Shown: in pieces, positions 20,938-31,958 of the stretch | Position numbering within the stretch: position 1 is the stretch's first letter | How the letters are laid out: the number at the start of each line of letters is the position of its first letter | Origin: Lepiota brunneoincarnata | Lineage: Eukaryota; Basidiomycota; Agaricomycetes; Agaricales; Agaricaceae | Assembly (NCBI GenBank): GCA_023014365.1 | Contig: JAEBUN010000008.1 | Location: 992,001-1,056,000, forward strand | Reading direction: 5' to 3' | Length of the DNA: 64,000 nucleotides | Program-made: the position numbers and the translations under genes | The notes under the pieces: model-generated | Databases searched by the model: none | What the model was told of the DNA's origin: nothing | The model's input: only the letters and a program-made list of their open reading frames with translations

Positions 20938-22975
20938 TTTTTTTTTTTTTTTTTTATAAGTCAAAGAATTTATATTCCAGGGCCCAGTAGCAGTCCAGTC
21001 CCCCACATGCATATCCAATACATAGTGCCCCTTATATGGGGGCATTTAAACTACCTACTAGACCTTAGTGAAGGGGATTTGGGGTGGGGTAGGCACAGTC
21101 AAGCCCAGTGCACAGGTACTTAGAAAACACCTCCAAGGGATCAAACTAGAACATGGAGGGAGCAGCGAAAAATATCATACACCAGGCATCTCAGAGATGG
21201 TTTCACTCATCCTTGGGGGGTGCATAGTGCCAATGGATCCAGGCACCATCAAATTGGTGATGCCAGAAGGGACACTTCCAGTCATTGGATGAGTGGGCCT
21301 TGGTGCAGTTGATGCACCTTGGTGGATGAGGGCAGGGCTCACCAGCCCCAGTTGGGAGGATAGGTGGGGTCACCTTGGTATTGCCATGGCAGCAACCAGC
21401 ATGAGAGCAATGGTGAGCCTCAGAATAAGGCCTACCACAGAGGGGGCAGCAGCATGCTGAGCGATGGCATGCAGTGGTAGGATGGCCCCAATGCCAGCAC
21501 TGAGTGCACTGGGGGGAGCTGGGATTGGCCTGGGCCACCTGCATGAGGCAGGCTTCATCAGCAATGTAGAGGTAGTGGCCAACCAATTTCTTGGCTGCAG
21601 CGCCAGACTGAAAATCAAATACGTCAAAGTACATGGTTGCCATGTCAGACTTTGCAGAATTGCGGACCATGTGGGGAGGGCCAGTGAGGGAGAGAAGGTC
21701 ATCCACCAGGGGAGAGGCCCTGAAGATGGCAGTAAGGTCATCCAGGGTGATACAATGGTCCCCGAAGACAAGTGGGGCATCCAAGACCTTCAAGTACAAC
21801 TTGGAGTGGGGGAGAGCAGCCTGGACATCCTTATCAACTTGAAGGATGTGCGTGACAGCAGTGCAGACAACCAGCAGGTCAGCCAGGAGGGAAACAGAAA
21901 ATGTAGACAGCAAGATGCCATCATATGCAGGATGGATAGAATCAACCACAAGGCCGGAGCCCAAGGATTGAAGTGTCACATTGACAGGGGAGACCAAGGA
22001 AGCCAGGACCCCAAGTTTAGTGGGGACCTGGCATGGGATAAGGATCTGGTGGCAGGTGGGACCAGAGGTGGTTGCAGGCACCTGAGGGCATCTGCTAGGT
22101 GGTTTGGACACCACCTGTGCAAAGGAGGGGCACTCAGGAGCAGCTGGGGGGACAACAGTGGGGGGGGGCTGGGGGGGGGCAGCCCTGACAACCAGGAGGG
22201 TGGGACACCAGGGTAGTAGGAGGGGTTGGAGCAGCAGAATGTTGCTCAGGGGCAAGGGGGGAAGTAAGCATGGGACTGCTGACCTCAGTAGTTCTGTGGG
22301 ACAAGGGTGGCAGTGCTGCAGGCTGTGCAGCAGTAGGAGGGAGGAAGGAGGAGATCAACTCTCCAAGGACAGTGGTGAACAGGAGCTGGTGGCCATCATT
22401 AGTTTGGATGACTGCAGAGCCCCAGGGTGAAGACACAATGCTATAAACAATAGCACCAAGGGCAGCAAGTGTGCAAGCATGATCAGCATCCGTCACATTG
22501 AAGACGCTGGGATCAGCATCCCTCATTACCTGCCAAGTGGCAACAAGGTGAGTGGTAATGAGGGGGGGCCCGACCTGCAAAATTCCAGAGGTGGGGGCAC
22601 CAGCAATGGCAGTGGGGAGAGCCGTGCTGGGTACAGGGGTAGGCGTACCTGGGGGGGAGTCTGGGTTGGCATACAAGAGGCCGTTGTCATCATAGGTGGC
22701 AGCAGAAGCAACAGAAGCCCACAACCTCTTGGGGGCGTGAGCAGGATCAGGCATAAAGCCTTCATTGGGGGGAGAGTCTTGGCTTGTTGCTGGGAGACCC
22801 AGCGGGTGGCCAGGGGATTGTTCAGCAGCAGTGTGCTTTGGGGGCAGATGGGACAGAGTCTTAGGAGGCATATTCCCTGGTTAAACCAGAGGAGTACACA
22901 GGATGTAGGAGCTAGAAACCTCACTCAGTGAGCAGAGGGCAGACACGTGTCACCAGAAGATGATGGTGAGAGCCA
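20938..22975 (-). mobile_element. ORF1-only (non-autonomous) Tad-like LINE with target duplication
   Basis: On the minus strand it has a 5' leader (22975-22872), ORF1 (22871-21203), a 3' tail and an 18-base A tract (poly-T at 20938-20955 on the plus strand). It is flanked by TGGTGTGTTGCCTC (20924-20937) and TGGTGTATTGCCTC (22976-22989), a 14-bp target duplication with one transition. There is no reverse transcriptase ORF2, yet the element has a tail and a duplication. It was therefore probably moved in trans after losing ORF2, unless ORF2 was deleted later. Confidence 0.8.
21203..22871 (-). pseudogene. LINE ORF1 (Gag-like, zinc knuckles), frameshifted
   Basis: RNA-binding ORF1 protein of a Tad-clade LINE. 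The N-terminal half (22871-22134) is Pro/Ala-rich. The C-terminal half (22255-21203) holds a conserved globular stretch and three Cys/His clusters: CTQCWHWGHPTTAC (C-X2-C-X4-H-X4-C), CCPLCGRPYSEAHHC and CINCTKAHSSNDWKC, followed by WKCPFWHHQFDGAWIHWHY. The two halves are in different frames. The shift falls in C-runs opposite the G-runs at 22158-22183, a likely slippage site. No endonuclease or RT is present. Confidence 0.75.
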
Positions 22976-23092
22976 TGGTGTATTGCCTCACCCTCTAATG
23001 TATTCTCTAGCCCCCTGATGCATTCTCTAGCCCCCCAATGCATCACCAACACCACCAACATGTTACCTAGCTGGCCAGCACATTGCCTAGCC
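22976..23092. repeat. Degenerate 21-bp minisatellite, left block
   Basis: Repeats of the type CCAACATGTCACCAACCCC, here as ATGTATTCTCTAGCCCCCTG and ATGCATCACCAAC variants. It is the left end of the array in which gypsy-3 has inserted. It continues, before the LINE, at about 20905-20937. Confidence 0.6.
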
Positions 23093-23559
23093 TGTAAGGG
23101 GAACTCCAGGTCATTACTCACAACTGCAGACTCAGAGTTCCGATTTCCAGCCTTCCTGCACTCGGAAATCTGATCCCCAGCCCTCCTGCACTCGGAAATC
23201 CAATTTCCGGACTCCCAATGCTCAGAAATCTGATTTCCCGCCCCCATGGGCCCGGAAATCCGTCCCCTGACACCCCAGTACTCAGAATTCCCTCCTACAC
23301 CCCTCCAATGCAGACACAAACCCTCACTGGCATGCATGACCCTATCCCAAGCCCATTCCTGACTATACTTACTTTAGGCATCCCTGACACCTCACGGCCA
23401 TTTATGTAGAGTAGATTACTCAACTTGGACCTTATGGCGGGTAGTATAAGTAGTGTAGGTGAGCTTGGAGAAACCTTACTTGATTCTCTAAGGTTTCTCC
23501 CTGCTCAGGTATGTACTTGGTAGAAGTCCAGAAATGACACTAAGGTTTCTCCCTGCTCA
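23093..23559 (+). repeat. 5' LTR of gypsy-3 (467 bp)
   Basis: TGTAAGGGGAACTCC...CCCTGCTCA. Holds repeated CACTCGGAAATC segments and two copies of AAGGTTTCTCCCTGCTCAG. Confidence 0.9.
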
Positions 23560-23705
23560 GCTGATGCAACACGGCAACCAGGTTGCCCTTACAGAAGAAT
23601 CAAGTCTATTCCCAGAGGACTGGCCATTGACAAGGCCTGGACAAGTTATACCACTTCTCCCGTGCCAACTACACCCTTCCTCTACCCCCTAGCACCCTTG
23701 CCATC

Positions 23706-24817
23706 ATGTCCCAAGAGCAGCAGCAGCAACCACCGACTCAAATGACCATTGAGCAGGCCATAGGCTCACTTCTCACAGACATGGCAATGGTACAGGCCCA
23801 ACAAGCTGAAGCCGAATGGAACATGACGGATATGGTGAATGACATACATGACACACTCTGAAACCTCATGGACTCAATAGGATGACAGCACCCCAACACC
23901 CCCCCCTCCATCTCAGCCATGCCCCTCAATAGAGCAGAGTATGAGTCCCAAGCTGCCGCCCATGAACCCCCCTCTCCTGCTCCACACCCCCATCCACCAT
24001 CACCTCCACCATGCACCTCCACCAAGGCCAAGGTGGCAACCCCACCCAAATTTGATGGAGAACGCACCAAGGGTCGTGCATTTCTGAATGCATGCCAGCT
24101 CTACATCAGGCTCTCGGCAGATCAATTCTGTTCTGATGAACAGAAAATACTGTGGACCCTCTCTTACATGAAGTTGGGACGCGCAGCGCAGTGGGCCGAT
24201 GAGCTGTTGAAGACTACCTAGATACTTTCAAGGTCCTCATCTCTGAGTCTGGATACCGAGACTCCCAAGTTATAGTGGTCAAGTTCCGCCGAGGTCTACA
24301 CCCTTCCATCCAGAATGCCATCACTACCCTCCCAGCAGGCCGTCCCTCAGACTCAGACCCAGAGGCTTGGTACTCGGCAGTGCGATGGGTAGACCAAGCC
24401 CGAATGGCAAATGAGGCATTCTGCTCCAGTACTCGCTCCCCATTCCCGCCCCCCTCCAAGCCTCCCACAGGATATGTCAGACCCCCCCCTGCTATGCCAA
24501 CAATCAGACCTTCGGCCCCACCACGCCCCCCTATCCACTTCAACCCCTCTCTGGGAAATCCAGTCCCTATGGACATTGATGCCTCCAAGCAGAAATCCAG
24601 ACTCCCCCTGCTCTGCTACTGTTGTACAAGGCTGGGACATATGAAGGCCAAGTGTCCACTCCATCATGACATCTGGTACATGGATCTGGAGGAACAGGAC
24701 AAACTGATGCAGAAGTGGAACTCAGAGATGGATGCCCTAGCTGCAATGACTGGAATTCTGAGGGTGGAAGAAGCTGAGTTAGAAGCTGAAGAGGATTTTC
24801 AGCAGTGCGACGGGTGA
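23706..24817 (+). pseudogene. Gag of gypsy-3
   Basis: Starts ATG at 23706 with MSQEQQQQ. There are TGA stops at 23859 and 23883, then a Pro/His-rich stretch and a capsid-like part (KVATPPKFDGERTKGRAFLN, ILWTLSYMKLGRAAQWADE). A deletion near 24218 removes the middle of the capsid and shifts the frame. The rest (24275-24817) has WVDQARMANEAF and a knuckle CYCCTRLGHMKAKC, then an acidic tail. It overlaps the pol frame by 13 bases in another frame. It is not functional as it stands. Confidence 0.8.
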
Positions 24818-27800
24818 CTGGTGTGCCCCCACCACATTCATGTAATAGGTTCTTGGTTTTGTCAGTAGATGAAATAGAACCTGTTTCCAGCTCTAAACCA
24901 ACTCCCGAAGACACACCACCACCCCCAAAAACTTCAGTGCAACGTCCCTGCTGGAAACACCACCTCCCAAAGAGACCAATCATTGCTTATTCCGACTTGG
25001 AATCCAAGTCTCTCCAGTTGACAGTGGAACTTGAGACCACTGACTCGGCAGAATGCAAAACAGTCAAGGCATTGGTGGATTCCGGTGCAACCGGTTCCTT
25101 CATTGACCAAGACTTTGTGCGTGCTGCTTGCCTCAGTACTTGCCACTTATCCAATCCCATCCCGGTGTTCAATGTAGATGGGACTCTGAATGAGGCTGGA
25201 CAAATTTCCGAAGTGGTAGATGTGGTCTTACGCTATCGGAACCACGCCAAATGTACGCTGTTAGCAGTAACCAAGTTGGGGAAGCAAGAACTCCTTCTGG
25301 GATTCATATGGCTGAAGCTTCATAACCTGGAAATTGACTGGCAAACTGGAGAAGTCAAGTTATCCCGATGCCCCTCACGCTGTACAGAATGCTGAGACCA
25401 GTCACACGCCGAACGCCATGCCTGAAAACTTCAAGCCAGTTGCATCCGTGCCTGCCAACTTGGCCCCTTCCCCACCTTAGATGAAGAAGAGGACGAGGAT
25501 GAGCCAGCCCTCCCTGCTGAAGAGCCGGAGGAGCCTTTAGAAGATGGGGATTGCATCTTTGCAGTGGGACTCCTCCCTCCGAAGCTGACTCCGGAGGTAA
25601 TTGCCACAGGCTCTACTACCTCTCAGCACCTAGCAAAGGCCTTCCTCCGGAATTCCCAGATCAATAGCCCCCAGAATTCCAGCTTCTGAGCACATGTTCC
25701 CCCATATCTTCAGGAGTATGCTGCCATCTTTGCCAAGGAGTCCTTTGACATGCTCCCAGATCACTGACCCTGGGACCATGCAATAGAGCTCATTCCGGAA
25801 GCAGACCCCAAGGGGTGCAAGGTCTATCCACTGTCCCCTCTCAAGCAGAAGGAACTGGATGAATTCCTACAGGAAAACTTGTCTTCTGGTCGGATATGCC
25901 CATCTAAGTCTCCTATGGCTTCCCTGGTCTTCTTCATTAAAAAAAAGGATGGCTCGCTTTGCCTAGTACAGGATTACCAAGCACTCAATGCCCTCATGGT
26001 GAAGAACAAGTACCCTCTACCCCTCATCTCTGAGCTGGTTGCGCAGCTCCAGGGGGCAAAGTACTTCACCAAACTAGATGTTCGATGGGGCTTTAATAAT
26101 GTCTGGATTAAGCCAGGAGATGAGTGGAAGGCAGTGTTTCGCACCAATCGGGGCCTCTTTGAACCCCTTGTCATATTCTTTGGCCTCACTAACAGCCCGG
26201 CCACCTTCCAGATGATGATGAATGACATCTTTCATGAACTTATCATGGAAGGAGTTGTGGTTGTCTACCTGGATGATATCCTCATCTTCACCTGGACCTT
26301 GGAGCAGCATAGGGATGTTGTTAGGCATGTCATGGAGATCCTTCAATGGCACAAGCTCTACCTATGGCCAGAAAAGTGTGAGTTCAAGCACACTTGCATT
26401 GAGTACCTAGGACTCATCATCTCGGAAAACTCTATTGAGATGGACCCGGTCAAAGTTGCAGGAATCAAGGAGTGGCTGACCCCCAAGGATAAGTTAGGGC
26501 TTCAGTCTTTCCTGGGTTTTACAAACTTCTACCACCACTTCATCCAGGACTTCTCCCACATAGCCTGACCCCTCTTCGACCTCACCTGAAACAGCACTAC
26601 ATGGCAGTGGAACTTGGAAAAGCAAGCAGCATTTGATGGCTTGAAGGCAGCTATCACTTCAGCTCCAGTTTTGGATTCTCCAGATGATAAGGCACCCTTC
26701 TGAGTAGAAGCCGATAGTTTGGATTTTGCCACAGGGGCTGTACTCTCTCAACTCTCCGGAGATGATGGAAAGTGGCACCCAGTAGCATTCTACTCCAAAG
26801 CCTTGTCTCCGGTGGAGCGCAACTATGAGATCCATGATAAGGAGATGCTGGCCATTATCTGAGCACTGGAAGAGTGGAGACACTTCCTCGAAGGAGTATC
26901 AGAAAAGTTTGAAACCTGGACAGATCACAAGAACTTAGAGTATTTCATGACCACTCAGAAGCTAAACCACCACCAGGCACATTGGTCCCTCTATCTTTCC
27001 TGGTTCAACTTCTCTCTTCACCATCACCCTGGTCACAGCATGGGAAAGTCCGACGCCTTGTCTCAGAGATCTGATCATGGCTCAGGAGCACAGGATAATG
27101 CTGACATTACACTTCTCCCAGCATCTCTCTTCGCGGTATGAGCTGTTGATGGGATCTCTCTTCAAGGGGAAGAGCAGGCCCTCCTCTGAGACATCCACTC
27201 TGGAAACTGAGGAGGCAGACAAGAGAAAATGGTGGCCAAAGCAGCCCGGGAACTCCAGAAGTCTGCAACACGCTCAGTGCACAGTGCCGAGTGGTTGGAA
27301 CTGGACAGCTTGCTTCTCTTCCAAGGCAAAATATATGTTCCAGATGATGCAGCACTCTGCCAATGCATTGTAGCCCTTCACCATGATTCCCAAATTGGGG
27401 GACATGTGGGCCAATGGAAAACTCTGGAACTTGTCTCCCAAAACTACTGGTGGCCCAACATGTCTCACTACATTGGTCAGTATGTTTCTACATGCGACCT
27501 GTGCCTCCATGCAAAACCAATCTGGAAACTCCCTGTCGGAGAACTTCACCCTCTCCCCATTCCAGAAGCCCGATGGGATACCATTAGCATAGACTTTGTA
27601 GTGGAACTCCCAGAGTCCAATGGGTATGATGCTGTTATGACTGTGGTTGACTCCATCTCCAAACATGCTCATTTCATCCCAACACACACTACCCTTACAG
27701 TGGACAGAGCAGCACAGCTATTTCTCCATCATGTATGGAAACTACACAGACTTCCACATCAAGTGGTCTCGGATCAGGGTCCTCAGTTCATTGTGTCATT

Positions 27801-28908
27801 CACCAGGGAACTCTACCACTTACTCGGAATCAAAGGGGCTTCCTCTACAGCATGGCACCCCCAATCAGATGGGCAGACAGAACGGGTCAACCGGGAATTG
27901 GACCAATACCTCCGGATCTTTGTCAATGAGCGACAGAACAATTGGCACGACCTTCTCCCCCTGGCAGAATTCCAGCACAACAACCACATCCATACTTCCA
28001 CCCAACACTCACCATTTGTCCTAGACACTGGCCGAAACCCAAGAATGGGGTTTGAACCCCACCAACAACCGTCTCAGCTGGAAACAGTCAATGAGTTCAA
28101 ATCCCGGATGGAATCGGCATTGGAGGAGGCAAGATCGGCACTTGTGAAGTCCAAAGATGACATGGCAAGGTACTACAACCAACGGCAAACCCCAACTCCG
28201 GAGTTCAAGCCCGGAGACAAGGTTTTCCTGGATGCGTCGGACATACAAACCCTATGACCATCCAAGAAACTCTCACATTGCTGGTTAGGACCCTATGCAA
28301 TTGACAAACAGGTCAGCTCCAATGCATACCGACTGAAGCTACCGAAATCCATGAGACACCTCCATCCGGTCTTCAATGTGGTAAAGCTCACACTCGCTCC
28401 CACTGACCCTATTCCCGGATGCCAGCCCAAACCACCACCAGCACCTATCATCATCAAGGATGAAGAAGAGTGGGAAGTTGAGGAAATCCTGGATAGCCGC
28501 ATCCACTGGAGGAGACTCCAGTTCCTAGTGAAATGGAAGGACTTTGGGATTGAAGAAAACTCCTGGGAATCAGCCGAGGACATCCATGCCCCTGACTGCA
28601 TAATGGAATTCTATCAACAACACCCAGGAGCTCCAAGACAGATCAGGAGTCTTGCATTTGGCTCAATCCCCTTCCGTACCCTCAATCTGACCATTGTGCC
28701 GAGTTGTCACAACCTTGAAGGGGGGGTAGGTGTAAGGGGAACTCCAGGTCATCGCTCACAACTGCAGACTCGGAATTCCGATTTCCAGCCTTCCTGCACT
28801 CGGAAATCTGATCTCCAGCCCTCCTGCACTTGGAAATCTGATTTCCAGACTCCCAATGCTCAGAAATCCGATTTCCCGCCCCCATGGGCCTGGAAATTTG
28901 TCCCCTGA
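24805..28908 (+). pseudogene. Pol of gypsy-3: PR-RT-RH-INT-chromodomain, one frame with 12 TGA stops
   Basis: Protease ALVDSGATGSFID (25069-25107). RT with KDGSLCLVQDYQALNA and the catalytic VVVYLDDILIF (26258-26290). RNase H (VEADSLDFATGAVLSQL; ILTW-like block degraded). Integrase zinc finger HHDSQIGGHVGQW...CDLC (27379-27512) and core with Asp in SIDFVVELP, Asp in VVSDQGPQF and Glu in QTERVN. Chromodomain EVEEILDSRIHWRRLQFLVKW (28474-28536), which in chromoviruses reads histone marks and steers integration into heterochromatin. Stops lie at 25393, 25423, 25687, 25765, 26566, 26587, 26701, 26860, 27139, 27187, 27208 and 28255. All are TGA and in the same frame, and most stand at positions where the family has Arg. 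Confidence 0.9.
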
Positions 28909-29197
28909 CACCCCAGTACTCGGAATTCCCTCCTACACCCCTCCAATGCAGACACAAACCCTCACTGGCGTGCATGACCCTATCCTGAGCCCATTCCTGA
29001 CTATACTTACTTTAGGCATCCCTGACACCTCACGGCCATTTATGTAGAGTAGATTACTCAACTTGGACCTTATGGCAGGTAGTATAAGTAGTGTAGGTGA
29101 GCTTGGAGAAACCTTACTTGATTCTCTAAGGTTTCTCCCTGCTCAGGTATGTACTTGGTAGAAGTCCAGAAATGACACTAAGGTTTCTCCCTGCTCA
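28731..29197 (+). repeat. 3' LTR of gypsy-3 (467 bp)
   Basis: Preceded by the purine tract GAAGGGGGGGTAGG. Same length as the 5' LTR. The pol frame reads on into it as far as 28908. Confidence 0.9.
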
Positions 29198-30310
29198 GCC
29201 AACACAAGAGTGATCCAAAATGTCACTGAGCCCCCTGACCTGCCACCTACCCAGCTGATGTGTCACACAGCCCCTTCCAACATGTCATCCAGCCCCCTGG
29301 CACATTCCCAGCCTCTCTTACACATCACTGACCTGTCCACCTACATTCCTGACCCCTCTGACCCATTGCCAAGCCACACCAATGCATTATCCTGCCCCCT
29401 GATGCATTCCTGACCCCTCTGACTGATCCCTTTAGACATGTCACCCACCCCTCCTGATGTGTCACTAGCCCTCCAACATGTCACTCAACCCCTCCAACAC
29501 ATCACCAACCCCATGCAATGCATCACCAACCCCTCCAGCATGTCCCTGGCCCCCTCCAACATGTCCTTGGTGCCCTTCAGCATGTCATCAACCCCTGTAA
29601 GGGGACAGCTGGGTAGCCAGATCCCAATCCTAGTGAGCTTAGCATACCAATCACCCAGTGTATCTAACCAGTGTAACAGGTTGCTGCTCATCTATTCTTA
29701 CTCCTCTTCTGATGTAGGTTGCCTGATGGGTATTCTTAGATAGAACTTGATCTTGTGCTGTAAATAGTTGTTCTCTGATGTTCCAGGACATTCTGTAGTA
29801 TTTATAGCACTGTCTGTAGTATATAGGCACAGGTTTGGGGGTGAGGCCCCTCACTTGATTATCAACTTGGTTTCAGGCCCCTTATTCCCCTAACAACCCC
29901 CTCCTATGCATTGCCGAACCCCCAATACATCCCAGACCCCCTCTGACATATAACTGACCCCCTTGGACATGTCACCCCACCCTCTCAATGCATCTCCCAT
30001 CCCCCCATCATGTCATCAACCCCTCTGTCATGTCCTCCACTTGCTGTTGTGTTAAACAACCCCCTCTGGTGCATGCCCCACCCCTCTAATGCATCACCCA
30101 GCTCCCTGACACATCATTGAGCCCCACCAATGCATTGCCGATCCCAGCAACACATCCCTGGCCCCTCCAGCACATCACCAACCCCCTTGGACATGTTGCC
30201 TAGACCCCCAATGCATCACCCAGCTCATAGACACATTACCCAGCCCCCTAGCACATCATCAAGCCCCACCAATGTGTCCTAACCCCCCTGACACATCCTG
30301 ACCCTGTCTC
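29198..30310. repeat. Degenerate 21-bp minisatellite, right block
   Basis: About 40 irregular units close to CCAACATGTCACCAACCCC, clearest at 29450-29595. It is interrupted by the solo LTR 29596-29895 and continues to about 30310. No open frame. Same sequence type as 22976-23092. Confidence 0.65.
29596..29895 (-). repeat. Solo LTR (300 bp), inverted copy of the LTR at 10992-11295
   Basis: Plus strand TGTAAGGGGACAGC...CCCCTAACA, the inverse of the 10992 family. Flanked by ACCCC on both sides (29591-29595 and 29896-29900), a 5-bp target duplication within the minisatellite. Confidence 0.85.
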
Positions 30311-30569
30311 TGCTACCACAATGGCTACATCTCCCCCTGATCCTTATGCAGGTGTTATTGCATCTCTTGCTTTGTAAGTTGTTTTTATTTTATTTCTCAA
30401 ACATTCAGCCAGGAGGTGCAGCAACAGCAGGTCAGGGGGGTGTAGGCTTTACTACATCTCCCTCAATGCAGTTCCTGTTTCCTTACTTGAGTTGTATTTT
30501 TTTGTGATGGGATTATATACTTATAATATGACTTTCATTATTTCTAGGGTGTCTTTGCTGTATTACATT
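30311..30569. other. Spacer with a possible short gene start
   Basis: ATG at 30320 opens 18 codons (MATSPPDPYAGVIASLA), followed by a GTAAGT...CAG intron-like stretch (about 30376-30409). After it the frame closes within a dozen codons. It may be the stub of a truncated gene. Confidence 0.25.
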
Positions 30570-30890
30570 TAGAGTCTTTTTATACTCCTGATATACTCCT
30601 GACAGACTCCTAGTCAAGCCATTATTGAGTCTTGATAGAGTCCCAATAGAGTTTTTTTAAATTCTTAATAGTGTGTCTTTGTAAAGTCATTAAATATAGT
30701 CAGAGTCAACTTAGTCCTGATAGACTCCTGATAGACTCCTGATAGAATATAGTAAGGCTCTAAATAGAGCCAAATAAGAGTCTTGATAGACTCCTAATAG
30801 ACTCCTGTATACAGAACTTAAAATCTAATCAGAACTCTATCAGAACTCTATCAGAACCCAAAAGGGAGTCTATCAGGAGTCTAACAGAAT
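30570..30890. repeat. GACTCCTGATAGA short-motif repeat cluster
   Basis: Runs of GACTCCTGATAGACTCC and variants, then their complement near 30830-30885. Same family as 18055-18290 but mainly opposite in orientation. It ends next to a truncated exon at 30976. Confidence 0.6.
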
Positions 30891-30975
30891 TTGTGGGCCA
30901 TTGTAAAGTACTCCTTCTGACCAATCTTTAGGATTTGTGAGAACACCAGTCAAAAATAACAAAGGATGATCTTAC

Positions 30976-31181
30976 CTTGGATGAACAATCCCTGGTTGTA
31001 ACTCATGCTCAGTGATTACATGCATAGCTGTAAAGAGGATAGCATGCACACCACCCTGGATTGTGATCTTTCCTACAACTGCATTAGTTACAATGTCACA
31101 TGAGTTTGTTGTGGATCTATTTACAATGAACTTGTTTGGTAAAAGTCTGGAAAAGGACCTCAGAAAATCTCCTTCTCCCAT
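30976..31181 (-). pseudogene. Unidentified exon fragment
   Basis: On the minus strand an open stretch of 68 codons (start MGEGDFLRSF) follows a CCCTAATTTTGCAG acceptor-like site and ends at a GTAAGATC donor-like site. That looks like one exon of an intron-containing gene whose remainder is lost at the repeat cluster below 30900. I recognise no family. Confidence 0.3.
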
Positions 31182-31958
31182 TGAAACACTGCAAAATTAG
31201 GGTGAGACCTGTATCAAATGAGTTTGGTAAATGAAGCTCAACTGGAATGCACAAAATATTAGCCATGCCCCTCTCCATTAGCCCATTTGATACTTGCTTT
31301 TCATTTCAAAAGGCCTTGGAGTCTCCTGGCTATCAACTGTTTTTAGACTCTCCTCCTCCACCCTCAACCTCTTCACAATCTATGAACTCTTGAGCATTCT
31401 GCACCCTATAATTTGAACCCAAACATGGACAATGAGCACAATTGATTTATCATTCAACTGTATGCTGGCACCAATGAACTCAATTCAAGCATTCTGATAA
31501 TGCCTTTGGATCAACATACAAAAGTTCTATGGTAGTGACTTGGGGGACTGGGAATGAGAGCAAGACTTGTTTTGCACAAGTTGGAGTTTGGCATTTATCA
31601 TTCAAATCCAACAGTGCCAAGAACTGCAGGGTTGAGAAAAGGCATGGGAATTCAATTCATTGTAACTAGTGGAAGCCTATCATAGGGGGTAAACTCCTGG
31701 GACTCAAAAATTATATATATGTATATATAAAAGAACAAAGAAGTGTAGTTTTCCTTTTGTTGATAAGGGGATGGAAAGTTTAAAGTTAATCAGTTAATCA
31801 CCAAGTGACTATCACCAGTCACCATGCCCATTTACCTCAGATATAATCAACTATGGACATTTCACTCAGCAGGCATCAACATAGATTCACACCAAGTACC
31901 ATGCCACTATACCATTGTCACCTTACTACAAGTCAAAACAAATGAATCAAGATATGAT
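31182..31958. other. Spacer, no feature recognised
   Basis: AT-rich, with a short TATATATGTATATATA stretch near 31714-31729. Nearly free of CpG up to about 32150. Confidence 0.4.

Larger units (their letters stand above)
23093..29197 (+). mobile_element. gypsy-3: full-length Ty3/gypsy chromovirus, decayed by TGA stops
   Basis: Two 467-bp LTRs (23093-23559 and 28731-29197) flank gag, protease, reverse transcriptase, RNase H, integrase and a C-terminal chromodomain, the layout of chromoviruses. The flanking bases AGCC are shared at both ends if the LTR is taken to end one base before the final A. The LTRs differ by 18 transitions, no transversions and no gaps. Pol is one frame with 12 TGA stops. 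It sits in a minisatellite array. Confidence 0.92.

Noticed and set aside
21464..22216. 250-codon plus-strand frame
   Set aside because: Antisense shadow of the LINE ORF1, which carries the zinc knuckles on the minus strand.
24805..28908. Recoding of TGA as an amino acid to explain the stops in gypsy-3
   Set aside because: Core host genes use normal stops and avoid in-frame TGA. CGA-to-TGA decay and the transition-only LTR differences explain the pattern more simply.
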